DNA of 64,000 bases. Source: JBKHYJ01 sp046565505 (GTDB lineage Bacteria > Acidobacteriota > Blastocatellia > UBA7656). Made by a program: the position numbers and the translations under genes. Each line of letters opens with the position of its first letter. Positions within the stretch are counted from its first letter, which is position 1. Below the pieces are notes generated by a model. It saw only the letters and a list, made by a program, of their open reading frames with translations, searched no databases and had not been told where the DNA came from. Shown in pieces: positions 16,680 through 23,853 of the stretch. The DNA lies in the NCBI GenBank assembly GCA_046565505.1, contig JBKHYJ010000128.1, positions 1 to 64,000 on the forward strand, given 5' to 3'.

Positions 16680-18758
16680 TCATGCCTTCCGCTTCCCGCT
16701 CTTATTCAGCCGCGCGCGCACCAGGCCCGTGACCGCCGCGTACAATTGATCGAGGGCTGCCTCGCGCTCGCGGGCGTCGGCGAATCCGATTGCCCGCAGG
16801 GTCAAACGGTCGAGCAGGCGGCGGTCGGCTCGGTTCACCTCTTCAAAGACGGAATGCACCGGCCTGCGTGCGAGCGCGACGATGGCGGACTCAAGCGCTT
16901 TCTTGATTGACGGCGAAAGCCCCCTCGGGTCTGGAATCATCAGTCCTTCGGCGACGGCCACATCTATATCCGCAATCGCCTGCGCGCCTATCATCTGCCT
17001 GCATGTTACTTCGGCGTAATACCGCGCCCACGTCGAATTGAGCAGCGCCGCGAGCAGGAGCCTCGATGCGGCCTTGCGCGGGAAGATGCCGTAAAGCTTC
17101 TTGTCTTCAAACGCGCCCGCGCGATTCAGTGCAACTAACCATCGCTCGCCAACTTTCGATGGGAAGATCATCGGCGCGGGCTTGACCCCCGCCGCGACGG
17201 AATACCATAGGCCACGCGCCGCGCATGTGGGCCGGAGTGAATACCCCTCGCGCTCGCCGCGTCGGATGTAATCGAGGGCCCTGGTCCCCTCCAGGTCAGC
17301 TCGCGTAAGTGGGCAATTAAAGAACAGCCTCCCTGACCCGACGTGACTGAAGAGGATGCCCGGAATTTCCTTCAGCGAAAAAACTACAGGCGACAAGTAC
17401 TGAGACTCGATCGCGAAGCGACTGCCCGCGGCATCTTCGACAAGAGTCATGCGCTGAGCATCATGCCTTGCGGAATTTGAGGGCGCGCGGCCTGCCGGCT
17501 TTAAGTTGAAAGATTCATTCGCGCCGGCCGCAGGGCGATGCCGCGCCCGACCAGCTTCACCTAACGCGAGCGACATGCCCTTTGCTTTTTGGCGCGCCCC
17601 ATTCGACATGCGAGCATGCGGGGTGCGGGAATTCCGCGGGCCGGCTGTGCCCCAGATGGCTTTCACCCCATCCCGGCCTGTGGACTTCAGATAAAAGAAC
17701 TCGTTCGCGCCCGTCTTGACGCCGAATCGCACGCGGGCAAGCTCCGATAACCGGCACAGCCGCGGGCCGCCGCGCTCAACCACCTTAAAGAACACGTCAT
17801 CGGCGCGCAGGTACTTGCCCCAGCCTGCTCCTGAAGCCGGGCGCGCTTCGGCATCCCTCGCCCCCTGTTTGTTCAATCCAGCTTCACCGGCCGGCCCGCA
17901 GGCTCGCGCGCCTGCCGAGAGCAAGTCCGCCTGCCTGACCACACGAATGCGTTGAGCCTCCGTAGTCAATGAAGAATCGGCGCGCTCGATTGCGCGCGCG
18001 AACCCTGCGGCGTGACCGGCGAGACAGTGGCTGGTCACAACGTCGCTTAACGGCGCGGTCAAATGGACGAACCTCACGAGGTTCGCCTCACGCGCCTGCT
18101 TGCCGGATTCGCGTTCGAGCACGGTGATGACGGTGCCGATTGAGGCGTCGGCAAAGAAGCTCTCTGCGGCCGGTTCTATGACTGCGATCAGGCGGAAATT
18201 TTTGAGCAGGAATTCTCTGAGTGCCGCGCCATACCCGGCGTCCAGCCAACTGCTCGCCGTCAGGAATACCAATCTTCCGCCCGGTTTTAACAGCCGGATC
18301 GAATGGGCGAAGAAGTAAACGTAGATGTCCGACCGGCCGGACCAGCGCGGCCAAAAAATCTCAGGCCCGTCCGCGCGGTCGAGTTCGAGGCGGCGGCTGA
18401 TGCGCCGCTTGTCGCGCGGCCCAATCAACTCTTGCCGTATGTAGGGAGGGTTCCCGATGATCGCGTCAAATCCGGCGGGCAGCTTGATAGATTCGCGCGT
18501 GCCTGATCCCGCCTCCACGTCAAAGAAATCGGCGACGTACACGCTCGCCCCGACCCGCGACGCCAGCCTTATGGCCGCCGCCGAGCGGTCTACGCCGAAG
18601 GCCTCTCGAGCCGGATTGCGCGGCCCGAGCCCGCCCTCCGATGATAAGCATGCCTTCAGCCGTATAGCTTCTTCCAGCAGCCGGCCATCGCCGCAGCTCG
18701 GGTCAAGTATCAGGTCGGTCGAACAGCGGACGGCGAACGCCGCGAGCACCCGCGCCAC
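16680..18758 (-). CDS. Adenine-type DNA methyltransferase with specificity domain (Eco57I/TaqI-like); true start probably further upstream
   Basis: 692 residues as called. It has the S-adenosylmethionine motif ILDPSCGDGRLLEEA (residues 17-31), FGVDRSAAAIRLA, and the catalytic NPPY (103-106, IIGNPPYIRQE), then a C-terminal target-recognition region with GVKTGANEFFYL and LLAALLNSTWARYY. This matches N6-adenine methyltransferases that stand alone or form type IIG systems; no endonuclease motif or partner was seen. The GTG at 18758 lies inside the family's N-terminal motif: upstream in frame the sequence reads YGQHYTPPEVARVL, and the frame stays open to about 18920 without any ATG, GTG or TTG. 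The specificity region holds Ala/Gly/Arg-rich inserts (281-312, 370-440) with an internal repeat. Confidence 0.82.
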   Translation of the reverse strand: MARVLAAFAVRCSTDLILDPSCGDGRLLEEAIRLKACLSSEGGLGPRNPAREAFGVDRSAAAIRLASRVGASVYVADFFDVEAGSGTRESIKLPAGFDAIIGNPPYIRQELIGPRDKRRISRRLELDRADGPEIFWPRWSGRSDIYVYFFAHSIRLLKPGGRLVFLTASSWLDAGYGAALREFLLKNFRLIAVIEPAAESFFADASIGTVITVLERESGKQAREANLVRFVHLTAPLSDVVTSHCLAGHAAGFARAIERADSSLTTEAQRIRVVRQADLLSAGARACGPAGEAGLNKQGARDAEARPASGAGWGKYLRADDVFFKVVERGGPRLCRLSELARVRFGVKTGANEFFYLKSTGRDGVKAIWGTAGPRNSRTPHARMSNGARQKAKGMSLALGEAGRARHRPAAGANESFNLKPAGRAPSNSARHDAQRMTLVEDAAGSRFAIESQYLSPVVFSLKEIPGILFSHVGSGRLFFNCPLTRADLEGTRALDYIRRGEREGYSLRPTCAARGLWYSVAAGVKPAPMIFPSKVGERWLVALNRAGAFEDKKLYGIFPRKAASRLLLAALLNSTWARYYAEVTCRQMIGAQAIADIDVAVAEGLMIPDPRGLSPSIKKALESAIVALARRPVHSVFEEVNRADRRLLDRLTLRAIGFADAREREAALDQLYAAVTGLVRARLNKSGKRKA

Positions 18759-18944
18759 TTCAGGCGGTGTGTAATGCTGGCCGTAGCGATGCCGCCCGTC
18801 TTCGGGGCCGGACGTATTCCGATTCGCGTTCAGCTCCCGCTTTTCAACAGCCTTGATAGTGACGCCCCTCCCAATTAGAATTTTTGATGGCAGACCTTTG
18901 ATAAATAAGCTGCGCGCCGGCTGAGTCTAGCAGCATAACCGTCT

Positions 18945-19973
18945 ATGACGAAAGAAGACATCCTCGAGGGACTATCCGACACACCCTTTGTGCCACACCC
19001 CGCGATTAAGAACGCCCATGCCCAGACGATCATGGGCACGCTGATACCCCGCCGCTTCAAGCGTGTGGCCGAGAACACTCAGCCCCGATTCTTCGACGTG
19101 GCGGCGGGCGTGCGCGTGCTCGCGCGTTGCTCATGGCAACGCGAGCGGGCGTCCAAGCCGACGCTGGTAATCGCCCACGGCATGGAAGGGTCTGCCGAGT
19201 CCCGTTACATGCTTGGGACCGCGGAAAAGGCTCTGGAAGCCGGTTTCAACGTCGTCCGGCTGAACCATCGCAACTGCGGGGGCACGGAACACCTCACGCC
19301 CACGCTATACCATGCGGGGCTGACAGACGACATTCGCCAGATTATCGGCGAGCTGATCGACAAAGATAAATTGACAGAGCTTTACCTGGCGGGCTTTTCG
19401 CTCGGCGGAAACATCGTGTTGAAGCTGGCGGGCGAGTATGGGGAGGCTGCGCCGGGGGCCCTGCGCGGCGCGGTCGCCGTGTCGCCGTCAATCGACCTGG
19501 CCTCCTGCGCCGACGCGATCGAGATGCGCTCGAATGTGGTTTACAACTGGAATTTTTTATTGAGCTTGAGGAGCAGGCTGAGGCGGAAGGCGAAACTCTT
19601 TCCCGACCGCTACGACGCGTCGAATTTGCGAGGCGTGTGGTCCATACGCAAGTTCGACGACGTCTACACCGCCCCGCAGGCGGGATTCCGCGACGTGGCG
19701 CATTACTACGAGCGCGCGAGCGCGTTCCCGTTCATCAGCCGAATCACGGTCCCGACGCTGATCGTTCATGCCAAGGATGACCCATTCATCCCCTTCGGCC
19801 CGTTCGAGCGTCCCGAGGTCACTTCTAACCCGAACGTCGCGCTGCTGGCCCCGGAGCACGGAGGGCACGTGGGGTTCATATCCGCGCGCACGGACGGCGA
19901 GGATAGATTCTGGGCCGAAGGGATAGTCGTAGAATTCGCCAGGCTGGTAGGCGGCCGAGGCGCCTGTGCGTAG
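18945..19973 (+). CDS. Alpha/beta hydrolase, YheT-like
   Basis: 342 residues. Catalytic triad candidates: Ser152 in AGFSLGGN, Asp in HAKDDPFIP and His in PEHGGHVGF. The start FVPHPAIKNAHAQTIMGTLIPR and LNHRNCGGTEHLTPTLYHAGLTDD are typical of the YheT/EMB8 group of cytoplasmic hydrolases, thought to be esterases or lipases with poorly known substrates. No signal peptide. Divergent from the methyltransferase gene and convergent with the lytic transglycosylase gene, 5 bp from its stop, so it is monocistronic. Confidence 0.9.
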   Translation: MTKEDILEGLSDTPFVPHPAIKNAHAQTIMGTLIPRRFKRVAENTQPRFFDVAAGVRVLARCSWQRERASKPTLVIAHGMEGSAESRYMLGTAEKALEAGFNVVRLNHRNCGGTEHLTPTLYHAGLTDDIRQIIGELIDKDKLTELYLAGFSLGGNIVLKLAGEYGEAAPGALRGAVAVSPSIDLASCADAIEMRSNVVYNWNFLLSLRSRLRRKAKLFPDRYDASNLRGVWSIRKFDDVYTAPQAGFRDVAHYYERASAFPFISRITVPTLIVHAKDDPFIPFGPFERPEVTSNPNVALLAPEHGGHVGFISARTDGEDRFWAEGIVVEFARLVGGRGACA

Positions 19974-19978
19974 CGGGA

Positions 19979-20740
19979 TTACTGGCCGGACTTCGCGCCG
20001 GCATCGCCCGTGGACGACGTGAAGCGAATTATCTGGTTATAGGTGGGCAGCTTCTCTTTCGTCTGTTCGGGTGGCGCTACGGCTTCGGCGGCGGCCGTCT
20101 CGGGCTTCGCCGTCAGGTGAACGTTGCTGTAGCGCGCATAGATTGTCCGCACGTAATTCTGCGTCTCCATAAACGGGGGTATTCTCAAACCGTAGAACTC
20201 GACCGCGCCTTCGCCGGCGTTATAGCCCGCCAGGGCGAGCCGCACGTCCCCATCGAATCGGTCTAAGAGCCAGCGCAAATATTTCGCCCCGCCGAAAACA
20301 TTCTCGCGCGGGTCGAATATATTTCTGACCCCGAAGCGCACTGCCGTCTCCGGCATCAACTGCATCAAGCCCGACGCGCCCTTCGGGGACACGGCCATGC
20401 GATTGAATGACGATTCGGCCCTCATCACGGAAAAAATCAGGCAAGGGTCCAGCCCATGCAGCGCGGCCGCTTCGTACACGAACCCATCGAGCACGGGGTT
20501 GCCCGAAGAGATATGGCGGCCCATGAGTGCGACAGGTACTTTAATCCGAACCGCCTTCTCTGGGACAGAGCCTTCGGCCGGGGCCTTCTTCTTCGCGCGC
20601 TCCTCGGCCAGCGTGCGTTGCTGGTCGGAGTCCGTGAGCGGGACCGGTGGGCGGCTCGGGGGCGACATCGGGCGCTGCTGGGCATGCGCGCCGCCGCACG
20701 CTATCAACAGAAGGGTCACTGCCGCAAATTTCTTAAGCAT
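19979..20740 (-). CDS. Periplasmic lytic transglycosylase (SLT domain)
   Basis: 253 residues with signal peptide (MLKKFAAVTLLLIACGGAHA). After a Pro-rich stretch, the goose-lysozyme-like SLT domain begins near residue 80. The catalytic Glu109 lies in FSVMRAESSFN, followed by the signatures GASGLMQLMPETA and ALAGYNAGEGAVE. It cleaves peptidoglycan between N-acetylmuramic acid and N-acetylglucosamine with formation of the anhydro product. It begins 2 bp after the stop of the VirB9/TrbG-like gene upstream, so the two are almost certainly translated together. Lytic transglycosylases (VirB1) accompany VirB9 in type IV secretion loci, but no other such gene is here. Confidence 0.92.
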   Translation of the reverse strand: MLKKFAAVTLLLIACGGAHAQQRPMSPPSRPPVPLTDSDQQRTLAEERAKKKAPAEGSVPEKAVRIKVPVALMGRHISSGNPVLDGFVYEAAALHGLDPCLIFSVMRAESSFNRMAVSPKGASGLMQLMPETAVRFGVRNIFDPRENVFGGAKYLRWLLDRFDGDVRLALAGYNAGEGAVEFYGLRIPPFMETQNYVRTIYARYSNVHLTAKPETAAAEAVAPPEQTKEKLPTYNQIIRFTSSTGDAGAKSGQ

Positions 20741-20742
20741 AA

Positions 20743-21825
20743 TTACTGAATGGTGACGTGAGCGATTTCGGCGCTGTCCTCGCCCCGCACGAACAACGTG
20801 AGCCGGTCCTTCGGAGTTACCTGCCTGGGGTCGAATGCTATCACGCCGGTCAGCGATTCGCCGGGCGCGAGCTTATTGTCGGGCTTGCTCTGATTCACTT
20901 CGGCCTCTATCTGGCGCACGCCCTTGCCGTCGCCCGTTTCGAGGGAGACGGAGTTAAAGGCGAAATCTTCCGCGCCCGCGTTTTGAATCGTGTAGCGCAA
21001 GTATGCCTTGTCGTCAAACATCAGCATGCTGGGGTCCAGCATCACTATGATCTTCTTCTTCGTGGCGGCCCGGGAATTACTTATCTTGGCCTCTCGCAAG
21101 CCCAGCATCAAGGCTTGCATGAAGCGCTTCTCGGATAGCTGATCGGCGAGCGATGACGCATGCCGGTCGGCTTCGAGCATCTTGGCCTCCGCCTCACCGA
21201 TGATGCGGTCGGCCTGCTGGCGCGCGCCGCGAATTATCTCGTCCGCCTTCTGGCGCGCCTGATTCTCGGCCTCGGCCTTCTGGCGCTCGAAATCTGGAGG
21301 GGGCTTTTCGGCCCGGTCCTCCGCGCCGCGCGGCTCGCCGTTAGGGGGCGGCTGGTTGGTGTTTGGCGAGGCCGTCGTCATACCAGTTTGATTATCCCGG
21401 GGCTGGGCGGGCTGCCCCGTGGGCGCATCTGTCACGTTGACTACACGGTGGGCCTGGTCTACGGGGACGATCTTCAAATCGAAATTGTAAGTGCGCCTCC
21501 CGTCGCCGGCCTTGACGAACATATTGCTGAGCCCCTTGGGGGCGACGGGCTTGATGAAAACGTCGTTGCCGGGCTTCTGATCGTTGCCGCTGCGCTGAAC
21601 CACGAAAGTGCCTTTGCCGCTGGCCGGGTCGTAGAGGTCCCCGCATATGATCTCCTGTACGGGCTCAAGGAAAGTGACCCTGGTCGTTATCCCGACGGCG
21701 GTCTTCACCACCCCGATTTGATCCGGCCCGAGCGCTATCGTCGTGATAGGTGACTGAGCGCGCGCGGCGGACGAAACTACTACCAGACATGATATTAAAA
21801 TTGCGCTTGAAACTTTGACCCTCAA
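20743..21825 (-). CDS. VirB9/TrbG-like exported protein with coiled-coil region
   Basis: 360 residues from a TTG start that follows GAGGAGG by 5 nt; the longer frame to 21876 has no such site. Signal peptide MRVKVSSAILISCLVVVSSAARA. Residues ~30-130 have the order seen in VirB9/TrbG/CagX proteins: ITTRVTFLEPVQEIICGD, then DVFIKPVAPKGLSNMFVKA, then RRTYNFDLKIVP. A Pro/Asn-rich linker is followed by a charged, heptad-like coiled coil (FERQKAEAENQARQKADEI...) and a C-terminal beta domain. In type IV secretion, VirB9 forms part of the outer-membrane core. Here it is paired only with a lytic transglycosylase, so the system role is open. A promoter candidate lies ~65 bp upstream. Confidence 0.65.
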   Translation of the reverse strand: MRVKVSSAILISCLVVVSSAARAQSPITTIALGPDQIGVVKTAVGITTRVTFLEPVQEIICGDLYDPASGKGTFVVQRSGNDQKPGNDVFIKPVAPKGLSNMFVKAGDGRRTYNFDLKIVPVDQAHRVVNVTDAPTGQPAQPRDNQTGMTTASPNTNQPPPNGEPRGAEDRAEKPPPDFERQKAEAENQARQKADEIIRGARQQADRIIGEAEAKMLEADRHASSLADQLSEKRFMQALMLGLREAKISNSRAATKKKIIVMLDPSMLMFDDKAYLRYTIQNAGAEDFAFNSVSLETGDGKGVRQIEAEVNQSKPDNKLAPGESLTGVIAFDPRQVTPKDRLTLFVRGEDSAEIAHVTIQ

Positions 21826-21890
21826 TCTTGCCTCCTCAGGTTGCGTCACGGAAGGTGTGACGGATCGACGAATCACCTGACGGACAAATA

Positions 21891-21919
21891 TTGTTACAAA
21901 AGAGAGATGACCTTATCAA
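21891..21919 (-). promoter_or_regulatory. Promoter candidate of the VirB9-like/transglycosylase operon
   Basis: On the minus strand, TTGATA (21919-21914) and TAACAA (21896-21891) are 17 bp apart. Moderate match; transcription would begin near 21884. Confidence 0.42.
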
Positions 21920-22013
21920 GCCTAAAGATATGCTTTCGGACGCGTAGGCTGAGCTTGAAATCCGGGAATTGAGCCTCTCGCGGCATGGCCTCGTCGCGCG
22001 GAGTCGGAGGGGC

Positions 22014-22304
22014 CTATCTCGAACGTTGCTGTATGTGTACCGCAGAGCCTGGCGGGCTAAGCTTCTCGACTACGTAGAGTGCGATGAGTGTGGTGATAAT
22101 AAGGGTCAACAGTACGCTGATGATCGTCCGCAGTGTGCCGCGGCGTATGAAGGCGTTGCTGCTGCCGAACCACCCGCGCCAGCCGCAACCGCGGCAGCGG
22201 TAAACCCGGTAAGAAGTCAGAACCTTGAATGACTTCTCCTTCAATCCGCGACTATGCGATCTGTGAACGCGCTCCCCGCATTCGGGGCAAAACAGGTTTG
22301 TCAC
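22014..22304 (-). CDS. Small zinc-ribbon membrane protein
   Basis: 96 residues from a GTG at 22304 with a G-rich (AGGGGGGAG) Shine-Dalgarno region; the frame is open to a TTG at 22355. It has two Cys pairs in a zinc ribbon (NLFCPECGERVHR and YRCRGCGWRGW), a basic linker, one transmembrane helix (TIISVLLTLIITTLIALYVV) and a short tail. The topology is a cytoplasmic or periplasmic ribbon tethered to the membrane. No named family recognised. It is the lone gene between the FecR-domain gene and the VirB9-like operon, same strand, separated from the first by a hairpin terminator. Confidence 0.65.
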   Translation of the reverse strand: MTNLFCPECGERVHRSHSRGLKEKSFKVLTSYRVYRCRGCGWRGWFGSSNAFIRRGTLRTIISVLLTLIITTLIALYVVEKLSPPGSAVHIQQRSR

Positions 22305-22339
22305 TCTCCCCCCCTGATTCAGCGTCACCCAAACAGCAC

Positions 22340-22371
22340 AACGCCTCGGCGTCAAGGACCGCCGAGGCGTT
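22340..22371 (-). terminator. Hairpin terminator of the FecR-domain gene
   Basis: Perfect 12-bp inverted repeat AACGCCTCGGCG/CGCCGAGGCGTT with an 8-nt loop, 30 bp beyond the stop codon of the FecR-domain gene. No strong T-run follows. Confidence 0.55.
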
Positions 22372-22401
22372 GGTAATTAAAGTCTGTACCCGACCCGCTT
22401 A

Positions 22402-23049
22402 TTATGGCCTGGATGGGCTGGCGGCCGGTTTAATATCGCCCTCTCCCACGGCCACGCCGATGGCGACCGCCGCCCCTACTCCGAGCAGAGCGAGCAGCCC
22501 GACAAGACCGGGGCCGACGAAAAGGCCGGCTCCGCGGCGGCTGCCTTCGCAATCGACTTCGATCACAGAGCTTGCGGCAACGGTGAACGCGGCCGGGCCA
22601 TTATACCTGCCTTGTTTTCCGGCGGCGATTGTATCAGTGCTGGGGGTCGTGACGCTGACCGAGCCGCTCTTCACTTCGATCTCGGTTTTGCCGGAGCAAT
22701 TCGAGCGTATGGAGAGCGTGCCGCCCGCGCAATCTATGGTGACCGTAGTGCCTCTGCCGATCGTTACGCGCCCGGCCCCGCCGAAGTCGATTTCGGCCCT
22801 GCCATTCGACGCCGTGGCTATGACGCTGCCGTTCGTTACGGTCGCCCCCGTTTGCGCCGCGTTGCCATTGACCGTCACGGTCCCGTCCTTAACCGCCAGC
22901 GTGCCCGTGCAGTCCTGGGCCAGGGCAGCGCCCGCAACGTCGGTGCGCTTTTCGGTCGAGGCGTAGGAGCGGAGCGTAAAGACGGTGGTGATTGCGAGGG
23001 CTAGCGCGATGCTGAGCATAGCTCTAAGATGTCTTGTCGGCAGCTTCAT
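22402..23049 (-). CDS. Exported FecR-domain protein
   Basis: 215 residues from the ATG at 23049 (GGAGG 5-6 nt upstream). Signal peptide MKLPTRHLRAMLSIALALAITTVF. The core, DGTVTVNGNAAQTGATVTNGSVIATASNGRAEIDFGGAGRVTIGRGTTVTI, is the beta-strand pattern of FecR domains (imposed threshold value, 'G..V..G..I.T...S.a.i.l.dGs.v.lg'). Near the C terminus is a Gly/Leu/Val-rich hydrophobic segment (VGPGLVGLLALLGVGAAVAIGVAVG), probably a membrane anchor. Unlike classical FecR there is no neighbouring ECF sigma factor or TonB receptor. Likely a surface or periplasmic structural protein. Confidence 0.8.
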   Translation of the reverse strand: MKLPTRHLRAMLSIALALAITTVFTLRSYASTEKRTDVAGAALAQDCTGTLAVKDGTVTVNGNAAQTGATVTNGSVIATASNGRAEIDFGGAGRVTIGRGTTVTIDCAGGTLSIRSNCSGKTEIEVKSGSVSVTTPSTDTIAAGKQGRYNGPAAFTVAASSVIEVDCEGSRRGAGLFVGPGLVGLLALLGVGAAVAIGVAVGEGDIKPAASPSRP

Positions 23050-23124
23050 AAATCCTCCAATTGGAAAATAACTGTCGGGATGTATTACTGCTCGTGCTCC
23101 ACCCGCTCCCATACGAGTAGGCCC

Positions 23125-23153
23125 AGAATATGAGATAACGAATCAAATGTCAA
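23125..23153 (-). promoter_or_regulatory. Sigma-70-type promoter of the FecR-domain gene
   Basis: On the minus strand TTGACA (23153-23148) and TATTCT (23130-23125) with 17-bp spacing, a near-consensus match. Start of transcription near 23118, about 70 nt before the start codon. Confidence 0.68.
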
Positions 23154-23213
23154 CAGCTTTTTAACCGCCCCCGGGGCGCGGGCGCGGGCAACAGGCGTTA
23201 CGGGATTTCCACA

Positions 23214-23768
23214 CTAACCGTAATCAGGTAGCTCATTTAGGCGTATATCAGAGAGCGTCGGATTGTTCATATCCTTGGCGGACAGTATGGGGTCTTGTAT
23301 GCCCCAGTCGATGCCGATTTCCGCATCATTCCACAGCAGGCCCCGCTCATGCTGCTCGTAATAAAAATCGCTGCACTTATACTGAAACTCCGCCTTTTCA
23401 GATAAGACCAGGTAGCCGTGTGCGAACCCGGCCGGGACGTACAACTGGCGTCTGTTTTCGGCAGAAAGGACGACGCTCGCATGCCGCCCGAAGTGAGGCG
23501 AGCCGCGGCGAATATCGACGACCACGTCCAGGACCTCGCCGCGGATGACGCGACAGAGCTTCACTTGCGTGTGCTCAGTTCGATAATGCAACCCGCGTAG
23601 GACGTTTTTAAACGAACAGACGTGATTGTCCTGAACGAACGTGTCGCGTATGCCGAGCGCCCTGAACTTTTCCTCCTGATAACTCTCGAAAAAAAGGCCC
23701 CTTTCGTCCTTGAATACTATGGGCTCTATGATACAAACGCCGGGCAGAGAGGTCTCGATTCGCTTCAT
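23214..23768 (-). CDS. rfbC: dTDP-4-dehydrorhamnose 3,5-epimerase
   Basis: 184 residues from the ATG at 23768, the standard length; the frame extends to 23807 without similarity. Family features: PGVCIIEPIVFKDERGLFFESY, the catalytic His61 in LRGLHYR, VKLCRVIRGEVLDVVVDIRRGSPHFG and the C-terminal IGIDWGI. It inverts C3 and C5 of dTDP-4-keto-6-deoxyglucose on the way to dTDP-L-rhamnose. RfbA, RfbB and RfbD are not in the window, so the substrate must come from genes elsewhere. It is the last gene of the polysaccharide locus in transcription order, 85 bp after the PglF-like gene. Confidence 0.93.
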   Translation of the reverse strand: MKRIETSLPGVCIIEPIVFKDERGLFFESYQEEKFRALGIRDTFVQDNHVCSFKNVLRGLHYRTEHTQVKLCRVIRGEVLDVVVDIRRGSPHFGRHASVVLSAENRRQLYVPAGFAHGYLVLSEKAEFQYKCSDFYYEQHERGLLWNDAEIGIDWGIQDPILSAKDMNNPTLSDIRLNELPDYG

Positions 23769-23853
23769 AATCTCTTTAGCGCGTTTTAGTAAAGTAACGC
23801 CAAACAACGAATCTTCAAACGCGGGTTGTGAGCGCGGCCAGACGGCGGGGAGA

